The position numbers and the translations under genes were made by a program. This document shows positions 1 through 8,414 of a stretch of 64,000 bases of DNA, piece by piece. Location: assembly GCA_045105235.1 (NCBI GenBank), contig JBGCDH010000023.1, forward strand, positions 54,730-118,729, read 5' to 3'. The stretch is from GCA-2684655 sp045105235 (GTDB taxonomy: Bacteria; Planctomycetota; UBA1135; UBA2386). Positions within the stretch are counted from its first letter, which is position 1, and every line of letters starts with the position of its first letter. The notes below the pieces were generated by a model, which had not been told where the DNA came from, did no database searches, and worked only from the letters and a program-made list of their open reading frames with translations.

Positions 1-56
1 CGCTCGTTGGTACGGCTGGCGAATCGAGTGGATGGCCTGTTGTCTCGCTCGGTCAT
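1..56 (-). CDS. Start of a Gld-type ABC transporter accessory gene (partial)
   Basis: Only the first 18 codons are in the window. An ATG at 56 lies 4 bp after the stop of the permease gene and reads MTERDNRPSTRFASR before running off the left edge. The Arg/Asn-rich soluble start is what is expected of a GldG-like protein, whose gene commonly follows the GldA ATPase and GldF permease genes. No domain is visible, so the identity rests on position and spacing alone. Confidence 0.45.
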   Translation of the reverse strand, partial: MTERDNRPSTRFASRTNE

Positions 57-60
57 CGCA

Positions 61-816
61 TCACCCCTTCGACTGGCGCCGCACTTCGAGCACCAGCACG
101 TTCGCATACAGAAAGAACCCGCAGAAGCAGGCGAAGTAGACAAAGTCACGCGTGTCGAGCACGCCGCGCTGGATGCTCAGGAAATACTTGTACGGGCTCA
201 GACCATTGAGCACGTCGACCAGCACCACCGGCGCCGACGCGGCGACAAATTCTAAGAACGCCGGGTAGCCGAGCAAGAACAGCACCGCAAGCGACACGAC
301 CGAGGCGAGCAGCGCCACGATCTGATCGCGCGTCATCGACGACCAAAACATGCCGACCGCGACGAAGCTGCCGGCAAACAGCAGCGACGCCAGGTAGCCG
401 GCCAGCACCGGCGGCCAGTCGAGTGCGCCGTAGGCGCCGAGCGTCATCGGCAGGCCAAGCGTCAGCACCAGCACAAACGCCAAGTAGACGAGCACGGCGG
501 CAAACTTGCCGAGCACCACCTGCGAAGGCCGCACCGGAAACGTCAGCAGCAGCTCGATGGTGCCGAGCTTGCGCTCTTCGGCCCACAGCCTCATCGTCAG
601 ACCCGGCAAGAACAGCAGGCACAGCCACGGCAGGTTGGCGAAGAACGGGTCCATGCGCGCCGGCGCGCCGTGGGCGATGCCCGACTGCGCCGACAGGTAG
701 AGCAACACGCCGAGGAACAAGCCGCCGAACACGTAGGCGATCGGCGACAAAAAGTAGCTCTTCAGCTCGCGGCGAAAGACCACCCGCGACGAGCGGCCGA
801 ATAGGGCACTAAGCAT
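61..816 (-). CDS. ABC-2 type transporter permease, GldF-like
   Basis: This 251-residue inner-membrane protein has about six hydrophobic segments. It contains the ABC2 permease signature region around residues 75-100 (MRLWAEERKLGTIELLL, then PVRPSQVVLGKF), the pattern of GldF/NosY-like permeases. It overlaps the upstream ATPase gene by 8 bp (809-816), so the two are almost certainly co-translated and form one exporter, with the ATPase driving this channel. The substrate is unknown. GldF is named from gliding Bacteroidota, but homologues are common in non-gliding bacteria, so gliding should not be assumed. Length is normal for the family. Confidence 0.85.
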   Translation of the reverse strand: MLSALFGRSSRVVFRRELKSYFLSPIAYVFGGLFLGVLLYLSAQSGIAHGAPARMDPFFANLPWLCLLFLPGLTMRLWAEERKLGTIELLLTFPVRPSQVVLGKFAAVLVYLAFVLVLTLGLPMTLGAYGALDWPPVLAGYLASLLFAGSFVAVGMFWSSMTRDQIVALLASVVSLAVLFLLGYPAFLEFVAASAPVVLVDVLNGLSPYKYFLSIQRGVLDTRDFVYFACFCGFFLYANVLVLEVRRQSKG

Positions 817-1858
817 CGTGGGCCTCCTCGGCCTCCCCGGCAGATTTCGCTGCAGATTTCGCGGGCCGATTCATGGGCGCCGCCGCATCCGTCGTCAGCG
901 TCAGCTCGCGAAACACATCTTCGAGCGTGGCCGCCTCGCGCTGCAGCGACAGCAGGTCCCAGCCGTTTTTGACGACCAGTCGCGCCACCGATTCGTCGAC
1001 CGCGGCCGGCAGCCGCGCCGCGTCGATGCGGAACAGCAGGCCCTCTTCGCTGGCCGTGTTGCGGCCGCCGGCGCCAGCGGGCGCGGCAACCGGCGTGGAC
1101 TCAATCGTCACGTCCCCCGGCAGCAGCTCGCGCAGCTGACCGAGCACCGCCGCCTCGGGGCCGCGCACGCGCGCAAACAGGCCGCGGCTCGGCTGGCGCG
1201 CCACCAGCTGGTCGTGCGTGCCGTCGGCCACGATCTCTCCCTGCCGCACGATGATGACGCGCGAGCAGGTCTTTTCGACTTCCTGCAGGTAGTGCGTGCT
1301 GAGCACGACCGTGTGCTCTTCGCCGAGACGTTCGATGAGCCTGCGCACCTCGACGATCTGGTTGGGATCGAGGCCGGACGTCGGCTCGTCGAGGATCAAA
1401 ACCGGCGGCTCGTGCACGATCGCCTGCGCCAGGCCGACGCGCTGTTTGAACCCTTTGGACAGCTCGACGATGTTTTTGCCGGTGACGCGTCCGAGCCCGC
1501 ACAGCGAGACGGCGCGCGCAATCGCCGACGCGCGATCACGGCGAGCGACGCCGCGAATGTCGGCGACAAACGCCAGGTAGTCGTCGACGCGCATGTCGGT
1601 GTAGAGCGGCGTGCTCTCCGGCAAGTAGCCGACGCGCGCCCGCACCTGCAGCGAATCGTGCACGCAGTCGAGTCCATCGACGCGCGCAGCTCCCGATGTT
1701 GGCATGAGGTAGCCGGTCAGGATCTTCATGGTCGTGGACTTCCCGGCCCCGTTGGGCCCGAGAAAACCAACCACTTCACCCTTCTGCACCCCAAACGAAA
1801 CGCCCTTGAGCGCTCGTGCCAACCCATAGCTCTTGGTGAGCTGTTCGACTTCGATCAT
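809..1858 (-). CDS. ABC transporter ATP-binding protein, GldA-like
   Basis: A 349-residue ATPase with Walker A GPNGAGKST near residue 35, the signature LSKGFKQRVGLAQ near 135, and Walker B ILDEPTSGLDP near 155 followed by the H-loop STHYL. About 110 residues beyond the nucleotide-binding domain form the C-terminal extension usual for GldA/CcmA-like ATPases of drug or polymer exporters. The tail is Ala/Lys/Glu-rich. It is the first gene of the operon with the permease at 61-816 and lies 194 bp downstream of the rho stop on the same strand. That gap holds only GC-rich sequence with a short direct repeat (gaagaggccccgcg). Confidence 0.88.
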   Translation of the reverse strand: MIEVEQLTKSYGLARALKGVSFGVQKGEVVGFLGPNGAGKSTTMKILTGYLMPTSGAARVDGLDCVHDSLQVRARVGYLPESTPLYTDMRVDDYLAFVADIRGVARRDRASAIARAVSLCGLGRVTGKNIVELSKGFKQRVGLAQAIVHEPPVLILDEPTSGLDPNQIVEVRRLIERLGEEHTVVLSTHYLQEVEKTCSRVIIVRQGEIVADGTHDQLVARQPSRGLFARVRGPEAAVLGQLRELLPGDVTIESTPVAAPAGAGGRNTASEEGLLFRIDAARLPAAVDESVARLVVKNGWDLLSLQREAATLEDVFRELTLTTDAAAPMNRPAKSAAKSAGEAEEAHDA

Positions 1859-2052
1859 GTCAACGGCTGCCGTTCGTCGGAGACGCTAGCCAAGCTACGC
1901 CGGCAGGCAACGGCGAAGAACCGTCGCTGTCGGCCATGGAAGAGGCCCCGCGAAGAAGAGGCCCCGCGGAAGAGACCTGTGAGCGGCCTCTACGCCACGC
2001 CACGCCAGTCGTCCGGGGCGGACAAAACCAGCGAAGGCCGCAAGAGGACCAC

Positions 2053-3402
2053 CTACTCTTCGAGGCGGAAGCTGTCGAGAAACTCCTGATTCGTATCCGT
2101 CCTCATCAGGCGGTCGATCAGCAGCGGCATCGCGTCTAGCGCGTTCATCCGGCCAAGCACGCGCCGCAACGTGTAGAGGCGCTTGGTGACATCGTCGCCG
2201 AGCAGCAGCTCTTCCTTGCGGGTGCCCGACATCTCGATATCGATCGCCGGGTAGATGCGGCGCTCGGCGAGCTGACGGTTGAGCACGAGCTCCTGGTTGC
2301 CGGTGCCTTTGAACTCTTCAAAGATCACCTGGTCCATGCGCGAGCCGGTGTCGACCAGCGTCGTGCCGAGGATCGTCAGCGAGCCCCCCTCCTCACAGTT
2401 GCGCGCCGCACCGAAGAACTTCTTCGGAATCTCGAGCACCTTGGCGCCGATACCGCCCGACATCGTGCTGCCACCGCGGCCGCCGAGGGACGAGTTGTAG
2501 GCACGCGTCATGCGCGTGATCGAGTCGAGCAGGATGACGACATCCTTGCCGGTCTCGACGAGGCGCTGCGCGCGCTTCATGCAGATCTCGGAAACGGCAA
2601 CGTGGTTTTTCGGGCCCTCGTCGAGCGTCGAGACCAGCACTTCGCGGTTTTCGCCCGAGACGCTGCGCTTCCAGCCGGTCGCCTCTTCGGGCCGCTCGTC
2701 GATGAGCAGCACGATCAGGTGCACGTCGGGATAGTGTTCGCTGATCGCGCCGCAAATCTGCTGCATCAGCACGGTCTTGCCCGAGCGCGGCGGCGCGACC
2801 ACGAGGCCGCGCGTGCCATAGCCGATCGGGCAAAGCAGGTCCACGATGCGCAGCGAGACGTTTTCGTCGTTGCCCGGAGCGAGCACAAACTGCGGCTCCG
2901 GATCGACGACCGTCATGTGCCGGAACTGCGGTAGCTCGCGGCGCTCCGCCGGATCCATGCCATCGACTTTTTCGACCTCGGCGAGCGTATGGCGCTGCGG
3001 ACCGCGGCTCGGCAGGCCGGCTTGGCCCGCGATCTCGCTGCCTTCCTGCAGGCGATGCAGCCGAATCAATGCCGACGGGACGAAGACGTCGCCGTTCGGG
3101 ATCGAGTCGGGCATGTAGCTGTTGATGCGCTGCCGCAGCCAGCCGTTGCCCTCCTTGGTGTATTCGAGAACGCCGGAGGCTGCTTCGGTCGGTCCGTCGA
3201 CGGGGTAACTGCCGCCGCCGCCGCCGCCGCCGCCATTGCCGCCGCCGCCTCCGCCGCCTCCGCCTCCGCCGTTTTCACCGCCGCCGCCGCCGCCGCCGCC
3301 GCCGCGACGACGACGCCGCCGCCGGCCACCACGCCGCCACTTGCGATCCTGGCCGCCCCCTTGGTCAGGGTCAGCTCCACTACCGAACTCGTTATCGGAC
3401 AT
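2053..3402 (-). CDS. rho: Transcription termination factor Rho
   Basis: Rho is the hexameric RNA helicase that terminates transcription at C-rich rut sites. The protein has an N-terminal Arg and Gly tract (about residues 20-70), a cold-shock-like RNA-binding region, then the RecA-type motor: P-loop APPRSGKT, Walker B DVVILLDSITRM, the Q-loop segment GGRGGSTMSGG, and the R-loop region ending RLMRTDTNQEFL. I chose the start at 3402 (MSDNEFGSG, 449 residues) over an in-frame ATG 36 bp upstream because the extra residues look like leader. No strong SD is visible at either. The glycine tract comes from GCC/GCT repeats. A hairpin lies about 65 bp upstream of the start and may take part in the autoregulation known for rho in other bacteria, which is an inference here. 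Confidence 0.95.
   Translation of the reverse strand: MSDNEFGSGADPDQGGGQDRKWRRGGRRRRRRRGGGGGGGGGENGGGGGGGGGGGNGGGGGGGGSYPVDGPTEAASGVLEYTKEGNGWLRQRINSYMPDSIPNGDVFVPSALIRLHRLQEGSEIAGQAGLPSRGPQRHTLAEVEKVDGMDPAERRELPQFRHMTVVDPEPQFVLAPGNDENVSLRIVDLLCPIGYGTRGLVVAPPRSGKTVLMQQICGAISEHYPDVHLIVLLIDERPEEATGWKRSVSGENREVLVSTLDEGPKNHVAVSEICMKRAQRLVETGKDVVILLDSITRMTRAYNSSLGGRGGSTMSGGIGAKVLEIPKKFFGAARNCEEGGSLTILGTTLVDTGSRMDQVIFEEFKGTGNQELVLNRQLAERRIYPAIDIEMSGTRKEELLLGDDVTKRLYTLRRVLGRMNALDAMPLLIDRLMRTDTNQEFLDSFRLEE
3211..3308. repeat. Trinucleotide repeat encoding the Rho poly-glycine tract
   Basis: Nearly uninterrupted GCC/GCT triplets on the plus strand read as Gly codons (GGC/AGG-type register) in rho, with Asn and Glu interruptions, and are followed by an Arg-codon run to about 3345. 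Such arrays change length easily and could also be miscounted in assembly. Confidence 0.8.
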
Positions 3403-4268
3403 CGTCATGCGCTGCACGCGAGGGATGCGCCGGCGCACCCGAAGAGGGCGCCTGGCTGGCTAAATTTCCGACGGTTTTCGTCGGACGGAAGTCGTTGGGC
3501 TTCGATCCGCATCTCAATGTGATCGACGTGCTGGGCACGCCACGGATTCCTGCCAAGACCACGATCGCCAGGGACATCCCCAGCCGTGTCTCGGTCAGGT
3601 GTACCGCCCCCGCGAAGCCTCCAAAGACGGAGCCTGCGCAGCAAACGGTAGGATTCGGAACGGGGTCCTCGGAATCCGGGATCCTCGAGCGTCCACGTCA
3701 TCGGAGAGAGCCGACGAGCTACAACGCGCGGGAACCTAGGGTTCCGACCGCGCTCACCTCAAATCTGCAGAACATGCAGCGAGCAGGCTCGATGCGGTGC
3801 AGGTCGGGATGGGCCGTTCCGAAGGCTCTTCCCAGAGGCGAGGTCCGGCAGCCATGTTGCGAGACAAGGCTCCTGGACGGGCGCGGACCGTAGCGGCCCA
3901 CAACAACGAGCGCAAGCCACCAAATCGGATTTCTAGACGGCGCCGACGGACAGATCCCGCGCGATCCGGAGCCATTGCAGCCAGTTCCTCGCGAAAGAAG
4001 CTCTATTCCTCGCGAGTATTTCACCGCGGATGGGAGATCGAGAAGAGGCATTTTCCGCCCCTATTCGGGACCTTCGCCAGCCCACAAGGCGCTTCTCAGC
4101 CTAGGCTTCTTGCACGGTGAGGAGGATGCTGCATTGCCCTGCACCGTTCGGTGCGCTATCCACCGTGCCCTGCGATCGGCCGTTCGCATTCAACCTTGCG
4201 GCCACCGAACACCGAAGAGACACGCAGTGGGCACCAGGTCGCCCGCCGCTTTCGAACCGACCGCGAAG
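3403..4268. other. 866-bp divergent intergenic region between rho and clpP
   Basis: I see no credible gene here; open frames lack family-like composition and conserved motifs. The region must contain the promoters for rho (minus) and the clpP-like gene (plus). A hairpin at 3468-3484 (CCGACG, loop gtttt, CGTCGG) lies in the rho leader. A shorter one at about 4139-4153 (GCACC/GGTGC) lies in the clpP leader. No convincing -35/-10 pair, tRNA or repeat-element copy was found. Confidence 0.5.
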
Positions 4269-4904
4269 ATGCAGACTACATCCGACTTCGATCCCCGCCG
4301 CCTCCGTCTCGAAGACGCCGACGACGACAATGAAAACCAGAAGGGCGACGGCATGCCGAACCCCTTCGAGAAGGCCCTGTTCGAATCGCGCACGCTGCTG
4401 ATCAGCGGCCCGGTTGACGACAAGATGCTCAAGGAGGCCACCGTCCGCACGATGGCCATGGAGCAGAAGGACCCCGACGCGCCCATCACGGTCATGATCA
4501 ACTCGCCAGGCGGCAGCGCCGACGCGGGCTTTGCGATCTACGACATGCTGCGCTTCGTGTCCTGCCCGATCCGCACCATCGTCAACGGCCTGTCGGCATC
4601 GGCCGGCATCCTGATCCACCTAGCTGGCGACAACGGCACGCGCTACTGCATGCCCGAGAGCCGTTTCATGATCCATCAGCCGTCGACCGGCGGTCGCGGC
4701 CAGGCCAGCGACCTCGAGATCACGGCTAGGGAAGTCATCAAGCTGCGCGATCGCTACAACCGGATCATCGCCGAGGCCTGCGGCAAGAAGCCCGAGGATG
4801 TCTTTGAAGCGGCTCGCCGTGACTTCTGGCTCGATGCCGGCCAAGCGCTGGAATACAAGCTCGTCGACAAGGTCCTGCGCACGCGCAAAGACCTCGACGG
4901 CTGA
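4269..4904 (+). CDS. clpP: ClpP-like ATP-dependent protease proteolytic subunit (divergent)
   Basis: A serine peptidase of the ClpP/crotonase fold (211 residues from ATG 4269). Visible are the substrate-groove motif NSPGGSADAGFAIYD, the nucleophile region NGLSASAGILIHLAG (Ser in the position of the usual ASMGA motif), the catalytic His in RFMIHQPS, and a candidate Asp in ARRDFWLDAGQALEYKLVD. The sequence departs from the standard ASMA and HQP surroundings, so it looks like a diverged ClpP paralogue of the kind several planctomycetes carry beside a canonical copy. No clpX, clpA or tig neighbour is present. A 98-codon in-frame extension upstream is Arg/Pro-rich and judged not coding. The start has no clear SD. 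Confidence 0.85.
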   Translation: MQTTSDFDPRRLRLEDADDDNENQKGDGMPNPFEKALFESRTLLISGPVDDKMLKEATVRTMAMEQKDPDAPITVMINSPGGSADAGFAIYDMLRFVSCPIRTIVNGLSASAGILIHLAGDNGTRYCMPESRFMIHQPSTGGRGQASDLEITAREVIKLRDRYNRIIAEACGKKPEDVFEAARRDFWLDAGQALEYKLVDKVLRTRKDLDG

Positions 4905-5098
4905 GCGAGCGGAGACTCCTGACGCGGCCGATTCTGCGCCGTGCGGATCCCAGCAAGGGGCTGAACCAGGCGGCATGCGCTATCGTTGCCATGCCCGCTG
5001 TGATGCTGACCGATGCCGCAACCACACGCTTGAGCCCGAACCGCCACGCCGCGAAGACTCGCGATGGCGGCGCAGCGATATGGGCACGATTCTCCGCG

Positions 5099-6895
5099 AT
5101 GCTGCGGTTCGCGATGCCGCGGGCGACCCTGCTTTTCGCCGTCGGACTGCTCGCCGGCGCGGACTTTGCGCGGCCCGCGCACGCCCAAAGCCAGCGGCCA
5201 CACCCGCCGACCGCGCTGCTCTACGATCCGTCGGGCGCGCCGGTCGCCGACGCCCAAGGCTGGCTGCGGCCGACGCCCGATTGGCAGCTGCGCGCGCTGG
5301 CTGCGACGGCCTTGCCGACGTTTCTGAGGCCGGGAGGCCCTGGCAAGATTGCCGGCGAAGACAGCGCCCTGGCGGCGCGCAGCGACCGCCGGGGCATCCT
5401 TCGCTTTGACGGCGGCGGGCGAGACGGGCGCAACCGCACGGCGGCCGGCAGTGGCTTGGTCCGCACGGCCGAAGGCCTCGGCGCGCTGCTCTTCGACCTG
5501 CGTGCCGGGCGCGCGCAGCGCTGTTCGCTGCAGCCCATGGGACTCGTCACCACCAGCAGCGGCAGCGAGCCGTTCACGCTGGCGGCGCGCGCTCGCGCTC
5601 CGAATGGGCGCACGTTCGACCTACCGCTGCTGCGCGGAACCGAGGTGCGACTACCGGCAGGCGACTACGAGGTGTGGGCACGCTCGGCCGACGGCATCCT
5701 CTGGCAGCGCCTGCAGCTCGCCGCCAACAGCCGCGAGGTGCTTGTCTTCACGAAGCCAGCGCAGCGGCTGCAGATCGGCGCCAGCGCCCACATCCAGCCC
5801 GTCGGCTGGCCGAGCTTCGCGCTGTCGCCGGCGGCGGACGCCACCGATCGCAAGCAGACGACGACGCGCAAGCAAACGATCGTCACGCTACGAGGAGCCG
5901 CGATCCAAGCTCCGCTGCTGCGCTTCGCCGACGGAATCGTGGATGGCCCGCGGGTCTTGTCGCAGCCGCCAGGCGTGCGCAGCCGTGCGCCGCTGATCTG
6001 GCCGCGGTCGACCATCGACCAAACCCAAGGCGCGCGAAGCACCCCCGAACGCGAGCGCGCCGAGGACACTTCGACGTGGCGCCAGCCCGAGCGGGCCGCG
6101 AGCGCCTGGCCGGCAAAGCATGCACCACCCGGCACGCGGCTCTTCGGCCTGCTGCGCGACGCCCGCGGCACCTATGCCGTCAAAGCGTGGGCGACGCCCA
6201 ACAGCGGCCGCATCCGCATGCCTGCAGCGCCGCCAGGCGATGCTTGGCTGCTGCTGACCGCGCCCGGCAAAGCGACGACCGCACGGCCGTGGCCACGAGG
6301 TCCGATCACGAGCTGGGCGCCGCCCAGTGGAGTCGAGCTCGCGGTGCGCGTCGCGGGCAGCGGAGCGTCGCTGCCCGCCGTCGACGTTGCGCTCGAATAC
6401 ATCCCCGACGATCAGTCTGCGGCGACGGTCCTGGCCCGCAGCGATGCGCGGGGCATCGCGCGCTTCGGCCCGGTCGTCGCACCGGGCCTGCTGCGCTGCA
6501 GCGACCCCAACCACCGCAACCAGACGATCGAACTCGACCGCATCCCGGCCAAGCCCTTGCCCATGACCATCGAGCGAGGCGAACGCTGCCTCGTCCGCGC
6601 TCGCTTCGACGACGGCAGCACCAACGGCACGATCGTCGTGACGCTGCGCGACCCGACCGGCACGCTGCGCCCGGCGACCCGCACGCAGGTGCTGGCTCCC
6701 GGCGAGACGGCGACATTCGTCGGACTGCCTGCCCATGGCAGCGTCGTGCTGTTCGCCACCGCCCGGCGCAGCGGCCACACGTTCTCCGCGCGCCAGCGCG
6801 TGCGGCTCGAGCCCGCCGCCGCCGCCGCCGCCGAGGAAGCGCTTCAGACGCCCATCGAGCTGGTGCTGCGCGACGAAGACCCGCGCCTCAGGTAG
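5099..6895 (+). CDS. Exported protein with carboxypeptidase-regulatory-like domains, unknown role
   Basis: The reading frame opens at 4991, but I place the start at the ATG at 5099. It gives a typical signal peptide (MLRFAMPRATLLFAVGLLAG... cleaved after AHA) and a protein of 598 residues. The mature part is Arg/Ala/Pro-rich. The last third (GVELAVRVAGSGASLPAVDV and RFDDGSTNGTIVVTLRDP) resembles beta-sandwich repeats of the carboxypeptidase-regulatory or DUF4198 kind seen in large planctomycete surface proteins. I recognise no catalytic motif. The gene stands alone: clpP is 194 bp upstream on the same strand and cheB converges on it with an 8-bp overlap at the 3' ends (6888-6895). Confidence 0.65.
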   Translation: MLRFAMPRATLLFAVGLLAGADFARPAHAQSQRPHPPTALLYDPSGAPVADAQGWLRPTPDWQLRALAATALPTFLRPGGPGKIAGEDSALAARSDRRGILRFDGGGRDGRNRTAAGSGLVRTAEGLGALLFDLRAGRAQRCSLQPMGLVTTSSGSEPFTLAARARAPNGRTFDLPLLRGTEVRLPAGDYEVWARSADGILWQRLQLAANSREVLVFTKPAQRLQIGASAHIQPVGWPSFALSPAADATDRKQTTTRKQTIVTLRGAAIQAPLLRFADGIVDGPRVLSQPPGVRSRAPLIWPRSTIDQTQGARSTPERERAEDTSTWRQPERAASAWPAKHAPPGTRLFGLLRDARGTYAVKAWATPNSGRIRMPAAPPGDAWLLLTAPGKATTARPWPRGPITSWAPPSGVELAVRVAGSGASLPAVDVALEYIPDDQSAATVLARSDARGIARFGPVVAPGLLRCSDPNHRNQTIELDRIPAKPLPMTIERGERCLVRARFDDGSTNGTIVVTLRDPTGTLRPATRTQVLAPGETATFVGLPAHGSVVLFATARRSGHTFSARQRVRLEPAAAAAAEEALQTPIELVLRDEDPRLR

Positions 6896-7889
6896 CAGCA
6901 GCAGCAGCGCGGCGGCATCGCGCAACCAGCCACTGCGAGATCTGCGAGAGAGGCAGCTGGATGGCCACGCCGCCCTTTTCGAAGGCGGCCCTCGGCATGC
7001 CATAGATCTCGGACGATGCTTCGTCTTGGCCAACCGTCGCCCAGCCGGCCTGACGCAACGCCAGCATGCCGTCGGCGCCGTCACGCCCCATCCCCGTGAG
7101 TATGAGCGCAATGCCCTTGCGACGCAGCGGCACACACGAGCCAAACAGCACTTCGGCAGATGGAGAATGCCCGCGGACCGGCGCCTGATCGTCGTGCCGA
7201 ATCGAAAGCGAATTTCCCGATTCGACAACGCGCACGTGCACGTGGCCCGGCGCGACATAGGCATTGCCAGATCGCATCACCAGCCCTTCCTCGGCGACCG
7301 CAACCGGGTAGCTCGAGTGCAGCGTCAGCCGCTGACACAGCTCGGCAACGTAGCGATTCGGAATATGCTGCACGATCAGCATCGGCGGCAGATCGCGCGC
7401 AGCCGACAGCCCCGTCAGCAGCCGGCGAAGCGCCGACGGTCCGCCGGTAGACACTCCCACGGCAATGATCGCAGGATCGAAGGGGCGCGACGGCTGCGGG
7501 CCAACCGGGTCGCTTCGCCGTGGTTCGAAGGACGCGGCTGGTAACGCGTCGCAGTGACGGCGCAACGTGGCATTGAGCAAATTCGACCACCGAATCAGGC
7601 TCCGCGCATCGTCGCGATCCGGCAATTCGATCAGCTCCGCATCGCGCCCGGCTGCCGCTTGGAGGTCAGCGCCTGGCTCATACAGAACGATGAGCGGTGC
7701 CGGCAAAACGGCCAGCTCTGCCGGCGTCGCTGGCAACACGGCCAACGATGGCAGACCGGCCCCAGCACAGTGGGGCTCACCCCCGGGTGAACACGCGCAA
7801 AAGCCGGCAGCCCGCAGCCAGTCCGCCAGGAACTTGCGCGCGTCCCCGCTCGCGACCAGCGGGATCTGAATCGGGTTCGCCAAGGGCAC
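6888..7889 (-). CDS. cheB: Chemotaxis protein-glutamate methylesterase CheB with degenerate receiver
   Basis: CheB removes methyl groups from (and deamidates) chemoreceptors. The C-terminal methylesterase domain is intact: nucleophile Ser in GVSTGGPSALRRLL, His in IVQHIP, Asp in LTGMGRDGADGM. The first 120 or so residues occupy the place of the receiver domain but lack the acidic pair (PLVASGDARKFL where VDDS is expected) and the phospho-acceptor Asp, so control by CheA phosphorylation looks lost. The start is GTG 7889, overlapping the cheD stop as TAGTG; it gives 333 residues. The frame is open for another 37 codons upstream, but inside cheD. Last gene of the operon. Confidence 0.85.
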   Translation of the reverse strand: MPLANPIQIPLVASGDARKFLADWLRAAGFCACSPGGEPHCAGAGLPSLAVLPATPAELAVLPAPLIVLYEPGADLQAAAGRDAELIELPDRDDARSLIRWSNLLNATLRRHCDALPAASFEPRRSDPVGPQPSRPFDPAIIAVGVSTGGPSALRRLLTGLSAARDLPPMLIVQHIPNRYVAELCQRLTLHSSYPVAVAEEGLVMRSGNAYVAPGHVHVRVVESGNSLSIRHDDQAPVRGHSPSAEVLFGSCVPLRRKGIALILTGMGRDGADGMLALRQAGWATVGQDEASSEIYGMPRAAFEKGGVAIQLPLSQISQWLVARCRRAAAAAT

Positions 7890-8410
7890 TACCGCATCAT
7901 CTCCGTCAACAGCGCACGCCACCCGGACTCGTTGATTGCGTCGTCCTGCAGGCGCCGAACCTGCGCTTTGCCGCGCGCGGGGTCGACGACCAGCAGGCAT
8001 CCACCGGCCCGTTCCGCCTTGCCATCGAGTTGCCCTCCGTAGGCCATGCCAAGCGCGTAGGTAGCGTCTTTGAGCGCCGCCAGGTTTTCCGCACCGATCT
8101 TGCCGCCATTGCCGAGCATGCAGCCGCCGCCCGCCAGACGAACGACCAGCTGACGTGGATCGGCACCGTTCTGAATTGCGAGATCGCGCGCGTGTGGCGC
8201 CGCTCGATCGGCGAAGTAGCCGAGCCCCATGCCAGCGCCGTGGCCCGTCGGTCGCACGACGTGAGCCAAGACAGCCACCTGGTTGCGCAGGTCCTGAACA
8301 ATCATGCCGACGCAGGACCCCAGCAGGGTCGTCAGGACCTGCGGCGGCCCGGCGGCAGCAACGCCTCCCATCGGAACCTGAATCAAGCGCGGTTCATCAA
8401 TGACGTTCAT
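7889..8410 (-). CDS. cheD: Chemoreceptor glutamine deamidase CheD
   Basis: CheD deamidates receptor glutamines, and in some bacteria also binds CheC or CheY-P. The 173-residue protein shows the family Thr/Cys region LLGSCVGMIVQD and the His in LAHVVRP, matching the Cys/His/Thr catalytic set, plus the Gly-rich LAGGGCMLGNGGKIGAEN segment. It starts 4 bp after the cheA stop and ends in a one-base overlap with the cheB GTG start, so cheA-cheD-cheB are translationally coupled. The deamidase and the esterase together could reset the receptor encoded at 10405-12102. Confidence 0.9.
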   Translation of the reverse strand: MNVIDEPRLIQVPMGGVAAAGPPQVLTTLLGSCVGMIVQDLRNQVAVLAHVVRPTGHGAGMGLGYFADRAAPHARDLAIQNGADPRQLVVRLAGGGCMLGNGGKIGAENLAALKDATYALGMAYGGQLDGKAERAGGCLLVVDPARGKAQVRRLQDDAINESGWRALLTEMMR

Positions 8411-8414
8411 ATCC

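Noticed and set aside
3439..4268. Plus- and minus-strand open frames of 70-130 codons in the rho-clpP gap
   Set aside because: Composition is not gene-like, there are no motifs, and they overlap one another in several frames.
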